A stretch of 64,000 nucleotides of DNA from an uncultured Aquimarina sp. (GTDB taxonomy: Bacteria > Bacteroidota > Bacteroidia > Flavobacteriales > Flavobacteriaceae), in contig CANMSL010000009.1 of the NCBI GenBank assembly GCA_947500505.1, positions 1-64,000 on the forward strand, read 5' to 3'. The position numbers and the translations under genes are program-made. This document shows positions 44,644-54,410 of this stretch, piece by piece. The notes beneath the pieces were generated by a model. The model saw nothing but the letters and a program-made list of their open reading frames with translations, did no database searches and was not told the DNA's origin. Numbering within the stretch: the first letter of the stretch is position 1; each line of letters begins with the position of its first letter.

Positions 44644-45243
44644 ATTATTATGATTTTAGTTAGTATTCGTCTTTACACTAGATTTAGTATAAAGATTTTG
44701 TTTATCGGTACTTTGAGATTTTTTTCTATCAGTACACTAACCAAATGTATACTTAATCCAATGACTTGATGTGCTATATCACTAAATATGTACGCTGATA
44801 TACTGCTAGGTCTGGTTTTATATTATTAAACAATACTATTAATTAGAGCATTTTATCAAACTTCATAGCTATTTTTTTCTCTTTATTTTATCGCTATATC
44901 ATAGAACCTGCCTTTCCATAAAGTTCTACTTCTTCTAATTTTTCGATTATATATTTTTGATAATCTTATTTAATTTTTTTCAGTCCCAATCGATTCATAA
45001 TAGTGTAGGAAGTTGACAATGTAATATGTTCCTTTTAGTTTGATGTGGTACTCTTGATTAAATTTCGATCGATACACCGGTTATGATCGTTTTTACAAGA
45101 GTGTTTTTTTTGAAAAACTCATTTACTATTTTTGAAGAAGCATCTTTTCGCACTATACGTTGACTCCTAAAAAAAACAGAATCGGTTGGCAGATGGGAGA
45201 TAGTAATTATACTATTTTCCGTATATCCTATATTAAGAACTGA
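44644..45243. other. 600-base gene-free stretch
   Basis: AT-rich, with stop codons in all frames, no convincing small gene, tRNA, strong hairpin or repeat. It presumably carries the promoter of the lmo0937-like gene (a complement of TACATTTG occurs at 44742-44749, without a matching -33 box) and the 3' region of the AI-2E-family gene. Its length is unusual in this dense window; an undetected small RNA is possible. Confidence 0.4.
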
Positions 45244-46275
45244 TCACAGTTTTTCTTCTCCACTAACCGTTGGCTTACCATATTCTGCTTTATAGATCTG
45301 CACAACTATTAAGAATAAACTGATTAATAAAGGTCCAAAAATAAGACCAATAAAACCAAATAGAGGTACCCCTACGATAACACCTATCAATGTAATAATC
45401 GGGTGTACATTGTCTAACTTTTGTAAAACATACAGTCTTACCAAGTTATCCGTAAATCCTACAACAACTAAACCGTAAATTAGAATCCCCCAAGCTTGAT
45501 AAACCTGTCCTACAGAATGGGTAATTATAAAAACTGGTAAAATACCTATAATTGTGCCGACAAAGGGAATCATAGATCCAATAATTACAATTACAAACCA
45601 AAATAAAGGGTCATCAATACCGAAGATAAGAAACCCAATTAGAGCAACGATGCCTTGCATAATAGCAACTAATGGTATTCCCAAAGCGTTAGACCGAACC
45701 ATTTTTTGACTCTCTTTTCCTATGATTTTTAAGTTTTCGTCATTGATTGGGATGTATTCAAATAAAGATTCTCTTAGCATTCTTCTGTTTGTTAACATAT
45801 AGTAAAGAAGAAAATACATAATACCAATAGAAATGAATATATTAAATGTTCCACCGGCAAAGCTTTGAAGATTTTCTGTAGTCCAGGCTGAAATGGCTTC
45901 AGCGTCTAATTGTTCGCTGATTTCAAAGCCTATTTTATTTTCCCAAGTATCCAGTCTTCCCTTTAAAGCTCGGACGAATTTTTCAAAATTTTTCGAGACG
46001 TGACCTATTTTATTGCTAAGCATAATAATTAAACCAACTATAGGGACCAGAATTCCTAAAAAAGATCCGATAAGGAGTAGGGCTGCAGCCAGATCGGGAT
46101 TCCATTTTTTACGCACCAAAGCAATCATCCACCGCCTTAAGATTACATAAAAAGTAATAGCTCCTAATATCCCGGATAAATAAGGTAGGATTTCTCTAAA
46201 AATAAGTCCTCCGATAAGAAATATTAAAAGCAGGACAAACATCTGTCTTATGATACCAGGACTAATTGTTTTCAT
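45244..46275 (-). CDS. AI-2E family transporter
   Basis: Inner-membrane protein of 343 residues with about eight hydrophobic segments in the usual PerM/AI-2E-exporter arrangement: a membrane-bound N terminus, a soluble loop (about 85-135), then PLVAIMQGIVALIGFLIFGIDDPLFWF and IPFVGTIIGILPVF around residues 200-255, and the GVPLFGFIGLIFGPLLISL C-terminal hairpin. Members export diverse solutes or Na+ (some are Na+/H+ antiporters), so the autoinducer name should not be taken as function. Confidence 0.87.
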   Translation of the reverse strand: MKTISPGIIRQMFVLLLIFLIGGLIFREILPYLSGILGAITFYVILRRWMIALVRKKWNPDLAAALLLIGSFLGILVPIVGLIIMLSNKIGHVSKNFEKFVRALKGRLDTWENKIGFEISEQLDAEAISAWTTENLQSFAGGTFNIFISIGIMYFLLYYMLTNRRMLRESLFEYIPINDENLKIIGKESQKMVRSNALGIPLVAIMQGIVALIGFLIFGIDDPLFWFVIVIIGSMIPFVGTIIGILPVFIITHSVGQVYQAWGILIYGLVVVGFTDNLVRLYVLQKLDNVHPIITLIGVIVGVPLFGFIGLIFGPLLISLFLIVVQIYKAEYGKPTVSGEEKL

Positions 46276-46419
46276 TGAGTTAAGTGTTTTGTAAGTGAAT
46301 GCAATGTACTAATTGTTTACCGAGTTTGAGTTTTAGATTACGAATAGGGGTCATATTAATTTGTTTTGAGTTCTTTATTTTTTTGTCGAAAAGCTATTTT
46401 TAAATAAAATTGTAAAATC

Positions 46420-46602
46420 ATGAAATCATCTTCAATTTTAGGAATTGCTTCTGTATTAGTCAGAGGTAAGAAATACAGGTTATTACTTACCGGAGTTCAA
46501 TTCGCTTATTTAGGTTATAAGTATTATCAGAGCAAAAAATCGAAAACTAAAACTTCTCCAGTTGATTCTGATTTAAACAATAAAAACGCCTTAAGTAAGT
46601 AA
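46420..46602 (+). CDS. Small membrane-associated protein, 60 residues
   Basis: One weakly hydrophobic helix (about 20-37, YRLLLTGVQFAYLGYKYY) then a Lys/Ser-rich tail. ATG preceded by AAAATTGTAAAATC. No family recognised. Lone plus-strand gene between two minus-strand genes; plausible because of its composition and clean frame. Confidence 0.55.
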   Translation: MKSSSILGIASVLVRGKKYRLLLTGVQFAYLGYKYYQSKKSKTKTSPVDSDLNNKNALSK

Positions 46603-46610
46603 CAATTCGT

Positions 46611-47156
46611 TTATACAGATTCTTCATCTTTATCATTATAAATCAAAGGATGATCGGATATCCCCAATCCTATGATCTTTATAATACTCGTAACTGCATT
46701 ATAAAGCATCAATACCACACTGATTAAAGCTCCACTTAGGATAGCTGATAAAGAAAGACTAATATAATAGATGATAGAATACCACGAGCTGGGAACATTC
46801 TCAGCTTCAGTGATCGGAATATTTAATATTTGAAAAACTATCATCGCCGCTACGAATACGATCGTATCAATTTTTGCGATTATCAATACATGTCTATAAT
46901 GTTCATCCTTCAATTTTGATTTCGTACCTGAACTTACACTTAAAAGAGTTAATAATAAAGCCAGAATAGTCGCAGATGCCAATACAATAGTATTACAAAG
47001 TGTATTAATCCCAGGGAGTGATGATTTGATTAAAGATTTTGCTTCGTATCCGCTCAGACTTCCTAGTAAAAATGCACCACCACCTGTTATTAAAGCAGCT
47101 ATTATTCCACCATATAAAGCTCGTTTATTATAGTTTGTTAGCTGTATACTAATCAT
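46611..47156 (-). CDS. Hypothetical four-helix inner-membrane protein
   Basis: 181 residues from the ATG at 47156. Four hydrophobic helices at about 15-35, 53-75, 92-113 and 130-155, with the connecting motif SVSSGTKSKLKDEHYRHVLIIAKIDT. No family name that I can support. Its start overlaps the stop of the MscS gene (ATGATTAG arrangement), a sign of translational coupling, so it may serve the same osmotic or membrane-stress role. Confidence 0.7.
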   Translation of the reverse strand: MISIQLTNYNKRALYGGIIAALITGGGAFLLGSLSGYEAKSLIKSSLPGINTLCNTIVLASATILALLLTLLSVSSGTKSKLKDEHYRHVLIIAKIDTIVFVAAMIVFQILNIPITEAENVPSSWYSIIYYISLSLSAILSGALISVVLMLYNAVTSIIKIIGLGISDHPLIYNDKDEESV

Positions 47157-48081
47157 TATCGTCAGCTTCTTTTTCGTCGTTGTTTTTAGCCTTAGATTCG
47201 TTATTTTCATTCTTGATAAAACCAAATCCTTTAGGAAAATCTAACGTACGTATTGGGAATGGAATATTAATATCGTTTTGATTGTATGCATCTTTAATTA
47301 GCATCATGGTTTCGCTTTTGGCCTTTGCTACTTCAAGTGCTGAGGTAGAATTAATCCAAAATCGTAGTTCATAATTAATTGAACTGTCCCCGAATTCCTT
47401 CCATAAGAACAGTACATCATCTTTGTTTTCAACAGCTTTGAAATGATTTACTACAGTATCTATTGTAAGTTCTTTTACTTTTCTTAGATCGGATTCATAC
47501 CCAACACCGCATTCTAAGATAACACGAGATTGTGCTGTAGTAGAATAGTTTTTAATTGGATTCTCCACTACTAATTTATTCGGTATATAAACAAGATTAT
47601 TATCTATTTGTTTTATAGTGACAACCCTAAGGTCTATATCAATAACTTCTCCTTCATAATCATTAGATTCTATCCAGTCACCGTATTTAAGATTCTTAAT
47701 ATAGGATAGAATAATACCAGAATACGTATTTGCTAGCGCCCCTTGTAAAGCCAGACCGACTGCCAGACCTGCAACTCCAGCACCCGCCAAGATAGTATTT
47801 AGAGCTTTACCGAGATTCAGTATTCCCAGAATTAGAAATAAACCTAATAGAATCACTACAATAGAGACTAGTTTTGCTATAACTTTTCTCATGGAACGCT
47901 GGAGATTGCTTTTCCCCAACAGTTTCAGTATTAGCCTGCTTACATATTTAGACGCAATTAATGCTATGATAAATACGATAATAGCGATTAATACATTTGG
48001 CAAACTAACAATTATTGCATCTAGCCAAGACTCTAGTTTTGAGAGCATTTTATTCCAAGCTTCTACCAGTTGATCGTACAT
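47149..48081 (-). CDS. MscS-family mechanosensitive channel (copy 1)
   Basis: 310 residues: three transmembrane helices (about 20-45, 62-85, 88-115), the third having the pore pattern GLAVGLALQGALANTYSGIIL, followed by the cytoplasmic beta domain (DWIESNDYEGEVIDIDLRVVTIKQIDNNLVYIPN). The C-terminal tail is rich in Glu/Asp/Lys. Opens on hypo-osmotic shock to release solutes. A second channel is encoded at 58807. Overlaps the downstream membrane-protein gene by eight bases. Confidence 0.92.
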   Translation of the reverse strand: MYDQLVEAWNKMLSKLESWLDAIIVSLPNVLIAIIVFIIALIASKYVSRLILKLLGKSNLQRSMRKVIAKLVSIVVILLGLFLILGILNLGKALNTILAGAGVAGLAVGLALQGALANTYSGIILSYIKNLKYGDWIESNDYEGEVIDIDLRVVTIKQIDNNLVYIPNKLVVENPIKNYSTTAQSRVILECGVGYESDLRKVKELTIDTVVNHFKAVENKDDVLFLWKEFGDSSINYELRFWINSTSALEVAKAKSETMMLIKDAYNQNDINIPFPIRTLDFPKGFGFIKNENNESKAKNNDEKEADDND

Positions 48082-48103
48082 AAAGTGATTTTTTAGTTAG
48101 CAT

Positions 48104-49198
48104 TTATTTTTGTTGTAAAAATTGAGGTGTATAGTTTTTTAATAATTTTAGAAGTACCTGTTCTGTATCTGAAAAATATTCCATAACCTTTTGATTTTTT
48201 TCTATTTCATCAAAATATCGTTGTATAGATCCATCTTCATAATTGGCAATAATGGCGGGATGAACATAGTATTTTCTACAGACGTTCCTGGTGTTTCCTA
48301 ATCCATTCGCTGCAGCATCATAGGCTTTTAGAATGTTTTTATGTATCTCCTTTTTGTTTTCAGTTACTCCTAATTCCTTGAGTTTTTCGAAGGAAATGAC
48401 AGTAGCTCCCCAGGTTCTGAAGTCTTTTGCTGTAAACAATTCTCCGGCAATCTGGTGCAAATATTCATTAACCATACTACTTTCTACAGAGTGTTTAATA
48501 CCTTGATTATCATAATATTGAAACAGTTCCCAGCCAGGAATTTCTTCACATCTGTTAACAAGTTTAATTAATTTTTTATTGCGAAGTGTAACCGAATGCT
48601 TCTTTCCTTTTTTACCTACGAATTCGAATTTTAAATTATCTTTTTCAATGTTAACGTGTCTTGTGCGCATTGTGGACAATCCGTACGTTTTATTTCGTTT
48701 CGCATATTGTTCATTACCAATACGGATATGGGTCTCTTCCATCAATCTGATTATCAGTGCTAAAACTTTGCTTTTTGATAACTCATTTTGTTCCAGATCT
48801 GCATCCACTTTTTTGCGAATTTTAGGAAGATGTTTGCCAAAATCATACATTTTGTAGAATTTGGTCTGATTCCTAATAGTTTTCCATAAAGGATGATAAC
48901 GATATTGTTTTCTGTTTTTAAGATCTCTGCCTATAGCTTGTAAATGGCCATTGTCCAAAGCTGCAATCCGAACATTATCCCAGGCTGGTGGGATTACTAA
49001 GTTTTTAATTCTCTCTATATCTTTTTGGGTTGATAGTACTTCTCCATTTAATGTATAAACAAAATTCTCTCCTTTTTTCTGTCTGTAAATTGTTAGTTTA
49101 TCATCATTAACATATATAAGATCCAGTTTATCAATAACTTTTTCCGGAGCTTTGATAAGTTGTCTTAGAAATTTAGGATTTGTAATATCAGAAAGCAT
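48104..49198 (-). CDS. DNA topoisomerase IB
   Basis: Eukaryote/poxvirus-type topoisomerase that relaxes supercoils through a 3'-phosphotyrosine. The 364 residues have the N-terminal clamp (AIGRDLKNRKQYRYHPLW at about 89-106) and the catalytic domain. Catalytic residues visible include Arg in HIRIGNEQYAK, Lys/Arg in SVTLRNKK, the RTWGATV block, and the active Tyr in VCRKYYVHPAI (about residue 315). Common in Bacteroidota next to stress genes. 23 bases from the MscS gene on the same strand. Confidence 0.92.
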   Translation of the reverse strand: MLSDITNPKFLRQLIKAPEKVIDKLDLIYVNDDKLTIYRQKKGENFVYTLNGEVLSTQKDIERIKNLVIPPAWDNVRIAALDNGHLQAIGRDLKNRKQYRYHPLWKTIRNQTKFYKMYDFGKHLPKIRKKVDADLEQNELSKSKVLALIIRLMEETHIRIGNEQYAKRNKTYGLSTMRTRHVNIEKDNLKFEFVGKKGKKHSVTLRNKKLIKLVNRCEEIPGWELFQYYDNQGIKHSVESSMVNEYLHQIAGELFTAKDFRTWGATVISFEKLKELGVTENKKEIHKNILKAYDAAANGLGNTRNVCRKYYVHPAIIANYEDGSIQRYFDEIEKNQKVMEYFSDTEQVLLKLLKNYTPQFLQQK

Positions 49199-49223
49199 CA
49201 GATTTGTAAGATGTTACTATTAA

Positions 49224-49658
49224 TTATCGATTATCGTTAATATAAGAAGCATATTCATTTGCTAAAGTTTGCTTTTGCTCTTCTGTTAAAACCTTACCTG
49301 CCATCTGAAACACCTCGTGTTCTTCCTCATCCAGATGATGTTCTACTTTTTCTTGTAATTGTTTCGCTATTTTTAACCAAGCAGAGGATGAGTACTCAGT
49401 TTTTTCCAGTTCCTCTACAAGCTCATCAATTTCATGGTGTTCTGCAATACTGTGTCTTGATTTTTCTTGTGTTTTGTCACTATCTATTAAAGGTACATAA
49501 AAATGACGTTCTTCACCATCGGCATGAATAGATAATTCTTTTTTAAGTTCATTAAAAATCTCATCCCTCTTCTCAGTATCTCCTGATGTTTTTACTAATT
49601 TTTTAAGTAGGGATCGCTGTATTTCGTGATCCTCTCTTAAAGCTTCGAAAATATTCAT
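49224..49658 (-). CDS. Hemerythrin-domain protein
   Basis: 144 residues, four-helix bundle with the His/Glu ligand set of hemerythrin-like di-iron proteins: ALREDHEIQRSLL, LSIHADGEERHFYVPL, SIAEHHEIDELV and VEHHLDEEEHEVFQMA. It may sense or scavenge oxygen or nitric oxide, or repair iron centres. Just upstream (on the minus strand) of the topoisomerase IB gene. Confidence 0.9.
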   Translation of the reverse strand: MNIFEALREDHEIQRSLLKKLVKTSGDTEKRDEIFNELKKELSIHADGEERHFYVPLIDSDKTQEKSRHSIAEHHEIDELVEELEKTEYSSSAWLKIAKQLQEKVEHHLDEEEHEVFQMAGKVLTEEQKQTLANEYASYINDNR

Positions 49659-49674
49659 ATTTTATAATTTAAAA

Positions 49675-49714
49675 GAAAATGATCCCATTTACATAAAGTA
49701 AAGAGACCATTTTC
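49675..49714 (-). terminator. Possible terminator of the acidic/valine-rich lipoprotein gene
   Basis: GAAAATGATC (49675-49684) pairs with GACCATTTTC (49705-49714), one mismatch; on the minus strand it leads into TTTTAAATT. It lies between the lipoprotein stop and the hemerythrin gene start. Confidence 0.4.
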
Positions 49715-49744
49715 GGTTAATCAACCATATCAATTGTTAATATC

Positions 49745-50320
49745 TTACTTGGTATAAATAACCTTTGTGTTTTTTAAATCAGATTTAAAAGCGCTGATAT
49801 CTTTAACATATTTATATTGATCATTGAAGATACGATCTGGCTTTTCTCCAACAATGATGTGTTTTACATTTAAATCAGGTGCGTTTAATATAACTCTGTC
49901 TGATACACGAAGCTTTTTGTCTCCCAATGTTTGATCAGTTTCTTTTAATTCAGAAATCACATATAACTTGTCATTAGTAGCAATTATTTCCTGGATTTGT
50001 ATAGTATGTTCTTTGTCACTTACTTCGGCTTCGACGGTGAGTGTAAGTTCTTCTTTCTCTCCGCTGTTTGGCATATCTACATCCACGTAAGGCACTTCTA
50101 CTTCAACCTCTTCCATTACAACAACTACCTTAGGGATTGTTACCATTTTAGTTCTGGTGCCTACATTCACATCAGCCCAATCCACATCATAAGTTGGTAA
50201 TTGACCGGCTTCGGTATCAATATCCACGTCTACTTCGGGTAACTTAGCTTCTTTTTTCTGTTGTACATCACAACTGGTTACCATGAGAATGATCATAAAT
50301 ATTCCTACAAGTTTTTTCAT
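49745..50320 (-). CDS. Lipoprotein, unknown function
   Basis: 191 residues from the ATG at 50320. Lipobox TSC with Cys at about 17. Unusual Val/Asp-rich strands at about 30-90 (for example PEVDVDID, YVDVDMPNSG, VVVVMEEVEVEVPYVDVDM), then a folded C-terminal half with IQIQEIIATNDKLYVISEL and VSDRVILNAPD. I know no named family. 19 further upstream codons do not look coding. Confidence 0.75.
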   Translation of the reverse strand: MKKLVGIFMIILMVTSCDVQQKKEAKLPEVDVDIDTEAGQLPTYDVDWADVNVGTRTKMVTIPKVVVVMEEVEVEVPYVDVDMPNSGEKEELTLTVEAEVSDKEHTIQIQEIIATNDKLYVISELKETDQTLGDKKLRVSDRVILNAPDLNVKHIIVGEKPDRIFNDQYKYVKDISAFKSDLKNTKVIYTK

Positions 50321-50637
50321 AATTAAAAGGTTTTTTAGTTTTAAAATTAAAGGGCTACTTATAATAACACAATACATTTGCCCTAATGATATTTTACGGT
50401 TTTTTCTTAGTAGCCCCTATCTAGTTTACATTATTTTACTTTTCAAAGGTAAAATTCAAATACAGATAAACTGTGCGCATATACACTTTTCATTAACTGT
50501 TTTAAAGTATTTATGCAAAAAGGATATAAGGCTTTTTTTAATTGCGTTTTGAGTCAAAAATAATGGTGATAGCGCACCAATGCATAAATTCATTTACGGA
50601 ACTTACCATTATTGTATTAACTTAAAATCCATATATA

Positions 50638-51357
50638 ATGAGTGCTGTATCGGATATCGATTTCTCACGGTTGAAAGCAATTTTGATTAATTGTACCTTA
50701 AAGGATTCTTCCCAAAAAAGTCATACAGAGGGTTTAATGAAAGTATCTATGAATATAATGAAGTCAGAAGATGTTTCTGTAGAATACATACGATTAGTAG
50801 ATTATGATATCGCATATGGATTGATGCCTGATATGAAAGAAGAAGGTAAAGATAAGGACGATTGGCCAAGCATTTACGAGAAAATTATTAATGCGGATAT
50901 ACTAATTATAGGAACTCCGATTTGGCTCGGAGAGAAATCTTCTGTTGCTACTAAATTAATTGAACGATTGTATGGAATGAGCGCGAAAACGAATGATAAA
51001 GGACAGTATGTATATTATGGAAAAGTAGCAGGTTGTGTAATTACTGGTAATGAAGATGGAATAAAACATTGTTCCATGGGAATTTTATATGCCTTGCAGC
51101 ATTTAGGCTATTCGATTCCGCCACAAGCGGATTGTGGATGGATTGGTGAAGCAGGACCGGGACCGAGTTACCTGGATAAAGAATCGAATGCAAAAAATAA
51201 TGAGTTTACAAATAGGAATACTACTTTTATGACCTACAATCTGTTACATTTAGCGAACTTGCTTCGCAAGCAAGGCGGTTATCCCTCCTACGGTAATTCT
51301 CGATCAGCTTGGGATGATGGTACCCGATGGAATTTTGAGAACCCCGAATATAGATAA
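50638..51357 (+). CDS. Flavodoxin-fold NAD(P)H-dependent oxidoreductase
   Basis: 239 residues. The FMN-reductase/flavodoxin pattern is ILINCTLKDSSQKSHTEGLMK at about 16-36, IINADILIIGTPIWLGEKSSVATKLIERL at about 82-110 (the FMN phosphate/isoalloxazine loops), and GCVITGNEDGIKHCSMGILYALQHLGY. A soluble FMN-binding reductase is likely; its electron acceptor is unknown. Preceded by about 250 non-coding bases, divergent from the lipoprotein gene. Confidence 0.87.
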   Translation: MSAVSDIDFSRLKAILINCTLKDSSQKSHTEGLMKVSMNIMKSEDVSVEYIRLVDYDIAYGLMPDMKEEGKDKDDWPSIYEKIINADILIIGTPIWLGEKSSVATKLIERLYGMSAKTNDKGQYVYYGKVAGCVITGNEDGIKHCSMGILYALQHLGYSIPPQADCGWIGEAGPGPSYLDKESNAKNNEFTNRNTTFMTYNLLHLANLLRKQGGYPSYGNSRSAWDDGTRWNFENPEYR

Positions 51358-51475
51358 TTAAGGAGCTATAGCAACTATTGGAATTTAAAACAGAACCATA
51401 ATTTCTAAATTAGGAGTAGTTCAAAATATTGAATTGGTTTATTTATCTTATAGCCAATATAGATAAAAACAGCAG

Positions 51476-52759
51476 ATGAAATCAACATTAAAGTTTTTAA
51501 AGCGATTAAAACACACTATTTTTTATAGTATTGCTTTTTATCCGGTATTAATTAGCACTGGATTCTTTTTATTGGCGATTATTTTACTTTTTGTAGAAAA
51601 CCTGGAAGTTGTTGATTCAGTTAAAAAAAAGGTACCCTATCTTTTAGTCCAGGATAATGAGACTGCAAGAACGATTTTATCGACATTGTTTGGAGGGATA
51701 TTGTCCTTAACAGTATTTAGTTTTACCATGGTAATGGTGGTGTTAAATCAGGCATCTTCAAACTTTTCACCGAGACTTTTACCGGGATTGATTTCTAACA
51801 AGAAGCATCAAATCATTCTTGGGTTTTACATAGGTACTATCCTATATGCTATAATTGTTTTAATGTCACTGGGAGCCTATGGATCTTCTACAAATGCTGT
51901 AGGTTTTTCTGTGATGGTAGGAGCGGTACTTGGGATATTTTGTATTGGTCTATTTGTCTATTTTATTCATAGTATTTCTCAGGCAATACAAATACATAAT
52001 ATTATTAATAGAATCTATGACTCTAGTCGCAATTTGATCAAAAAAGAAAGAGAAGAACAAGAAAAATCTAATGTTGATATAAACTTGACGCCTGATAAGT
52101 ATTGGAAAACAATCGCTAGTAAAAAAACAGGCTATTATAGATCTTTTGATCAATTTTTATTGGTTGACTCATTAAAGGAAAAGGATAACTTCATTGACAT
52201 AATTCCCTATGCAGATCAGCACATATGGAAGGGAGATCCTCTTTTAAGAATAAAAGAACCAATTACCGAAGAGGAATTGGAAGCACTATATATCTGTGTA
52301 TATATATTATCCAATAGACATGAAGATGATAGTGCCGTAGGAGGTATGATAAAATTAACAGAAGTAGCAGTCAAAGCCCTATCACCTGGAATTAATGATC
52401 CCGGAACCGCTATTAACGCAATTTCTAAATTGGGACAGCTTTTGCTTGAAGCTTTACAGATTAAACCGAAAACGGCTATTTGTAAGGATGATTGTGAAAT
52501 CACAGTGATACACAACAAAATTCCCGCCTCCGAAATGATGAGAATAGTAATTGAGCCAATACGTGGATATGCTAAGGCAGATAGTACTGTTTCCTACGAA
52601 CTTCTAAGTGCCTTGGTTTATCTGAGAAATAGTGGTGAAATCATCCCGGAATATATGGAGGCAATACAAAATGAAATTAAATCATTGGTTAATGATTTAA
52701 AAAATAATATAACCAATAATCAAGATCTAAAACGTATCTTGGAACTATTAGAAAAATAA
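51476..52759 (+). CDS. DUF2254 membrane protein
   Basis: 427 residues: four transmembrane segments in the first 200 residues (about 17-40, 68-92, 118-138, 147-170), with the family signature TARTILSTLFGGILSLTVFSFTMVMVVLNQASSNFSPRLL and then a soluble domain containing ALSPGINDPGTAINAI. No molecular function is established. The DUF2652 gene starts nine bases after it, so the two are probably co-transcribed. Confidence 0.85.
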   Translation: MKSTLKFLKRLKHTIFYSIAFYPVLISTGFFLLAIILLFVENLEVVDSVKKKVPYLLVQDNETARTILSTLFGGILSLTVFSFTMVMVVLNQASSNFSPRLLPGLISNKKHQIILGFYIGTILYAIIVLMSLGAYGSSTNAVGFSVMVGAVLGIFCIGLFVYFIHSISQAIQIHNIINRIYDSSRNLIKKEREEQEKSNVDINLTPDKYWKTIASKKTGYYRSFDQFLLVDSLKEKDNFIDIIPYADQHIWKGDPLLRIKEPITEEELEALYICVYILSNRHEDDSAVGGMIKLTEVAVKALSPGINDPGTAINAISKLGQLLLEALQIKPKTAICKDDCEITVIHNKIPASEMMRIVIEPIRGYAKADSTVSYELLSALVYLRNSGEIIPEYMEAIQNEIKSLVNDLKNNITNNQDLKRILELLEK

Positions 52760-52768
52760 ATTAAAGTT

Positions 52769-53371
52769 ATGGGGTCAGAATCTATACTAATTTGCATACC
52801 TGATATAAGCGGATTTACCCAGTTTATGAGTAAAACGAATATAGAGTTGAGTTCGGAAGTAATTCCTGCATTACTTAATAAAGTAATTTACGCAAATCAA
52901 ATTGGATTAAAAGTTTCCGAAATAGAGGGAGATGCTGTTTTATTTTTCAAACCAGGAGAACTTCCTCCCTTTAAGGAACTTATAGGGCAATGCAGAAAAT
53001 TTTACGAAGAATTTTATATACAGTTAAATGTCTTACACGAAAAATATAAGAATCATGACGAAAAGGATCATATCCCAGAAATGCTTGGATTAAAAATTGT
53101 TCTTCATTATGGTAAACAAGTTAGTGCTGTACCCATAGGGAAAAACATCAAGCTAATGGGCGAGGATGTCATTGTAGCTCATAGGTTACTTAAAAATGAC
53201 ATCCCGATAGACGAATATATTCTTATTTCACAAGATTTATTATCGGAATATAAAGAGAATATTATAGAACGAAATTTCGGTTGGGGTCAATTACACGATC
53301 ACCAGACTAATTATAAGCATATAGGAGAGGTTAATTATAGCTATATAAATCTAAAACCACTCATTTCTTAA
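52769..53371 (+). CDS. DUF2652 protein resembling a class III nucleotide cyclase domain
   Basis: 200 residues. ICIPDISGFTQFM (Asp12) and SEIEGDAVLFF (Asp55) match the two metal-binding loops of class III cyclases. Three residues before the Gly of EGD is Glu51, as in guanylate cyclases, rather than the adenylate-cyclase Lys. In the final motif, MGEDVIVAHRLLKN, the transition-state Arg is kept (139) but the Asn is replaced by Ile135. Catalysis is therefore uncertain. It is the second gene after the DUF2254 gene. No cyclic-nucleotide effector is adjacent. Confidence 0.75.
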   Translation: MGSESILICIPDISGFTQFMSKTNIELSSEVIPALLNKVIYANQIGLKVSEIEGDAVLFFKPGELPPFKELIGQCRKFYEEFYIQLNVLHEKYKNHDEKDHIPEMLGLKIVLHYGKQVSAVPIGKNIKLMGEDVIVAHRLLKNDIPIDEYILISQDLLSEYKENIIERNFGWGQLHDHQTNYKHIGEVNYSYINLKPLIS

Positions 53372-53738
53372 ATTGTTTTCTAAAAAACGAGAAGAAATCA
53401 TTTTTTCTAATTTTTTGAATTATTCTTATTCACTTCACAATTGCGTTAAGATTAAAATCAAAAGAGCAAAAAGCAACTACAACCTAGTACTATCTTTGTT
53501 TTAGATAATACAAAGCTTATGTACTTTGTTTCTAACACACCTAAAACTACTTCGATAAAAGTTTCTAAGAAATTTGTAGTTGTTTTTGAGTGTAGATAAT
53601 GTTAGCAATCTTATTCAGGCTTGCAGATTACATATAAAATTCCTTTTATGATCAGCTTAATAAGCTAGGTCAATCATAAATAGAATTTTAATAATCCTTA
53701 AAACGAAAGTTAATAATTAACCTTTTAAATTATATAAA
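53372..53738. other. Intergenic with weak inverted repeats
   Basis: No gene seen. CAACTACAA (53474-53482) and TTGTAGTTG (53574-53582) form an inverted pair about 90 bases apart, AGCTTA-A-TAAGCT occurs near 53651, and TATCTTTG at 53491-53498 could be a -7 box. None has further support. Confidence 0.4.
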
Positions 53739-54206
53739 ATGAAAATCGTAAAAATTATAACTACTTTACTACTTGTTTTTTCAGTATCCGGGATAGTTGC
53801 TCAAAGCAATTCACAAATGATGAAAACCAGAACTACCAAATCTTATGAATTCAAAAAAGATGGTAAAACAATACCGTATCGCGTAACTGTTTTTAAAACA
53901 AGCAAAACACCTTTAAAATTGAATAAAGATGAAAAAGGAGAACTAAACCAAGATAGAAAGATAGTTCCAGCTCAGGTAACCAAATTAATCTATGTAGATA
54001 ACGATATGTGGAGTGATTATGACAAATATATCGTACTGCGCTATAATAAAGAAGACAACGATAGTTTTGTGCTGAAACCTACTGATAGAGGTTTTAAGGT
54101 GGTCGTTGATAAACACCACGTAGAATATATTTTTGGAGAAGGATTATACTTTGTTAATAACGCAGATAGAGACTTTTTCTTTGTAGATGAATTCGATTCT
54201 ATCTAA
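53739..54206 (+). CDS. Exported protein, unknown function
   Basis: 155 residues with a signal peptide (about 1-20, VSGIVAQ). The mature part is mainly beta, with YEFKKDGKTIPYRVTVFKT, RKIVPAQVTKLIYVDNDMWSDYDKYIVLRY and HHVEYIFGEGLYFVNN. I recognise no family. Single gene followed by a strong terminator. Confidence 0.75.
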   Translation: MKIVKIITTLLLVFSVSGIVAQSNSQMMKTRTTKSYEFKKDGKTIPYRVTVFKTSKTPLKLNKDEKGELNQDRKIVPAQVTKLIYVDNDMWSDYDKYIVLRYNKEDNDSFVLKPTDRGFKVVVDKHHVEYIFGEGLYFVNNADRDFFFVDEFDSI

Positions 54207-54234
54207 AAAATGATGAACATATATTTATAAGTTT

Positions 54235-54266
54235 AAAAAACTCCCTTGGATTAGGGAGTTTTTTTA
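54235..54266 (+). terminator. Terminator after the exported protein gene
   Basis: AAAAAACTCCCT, a six-base loop, AGGGAGTTTTTTT: a classical intrinsic terminator, with A and T tracts that could make it work in both directions. Confidence 0.88.
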
Positions 54267-54410
54267 TTTGTAAAATTGGGATGTAAGATAATATTCATAA
54301 CGAACCAAAATTCATCTAACAAAACTTTAAATTTTGACTACTGTCGCGACGCTCTTTTGTTAATTTTATTTATTTAAAAGCTAAATATGTTGTTTATTAA
54401 AAATTAGGAT

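Noticed and set aside
53474..53582. Distant inverted pair CAACTACAA/TTGTAGTTG as an IS end
   Set aside because: Only nine bases, no coding or target duplication; likely chance in AT-rich sequence.
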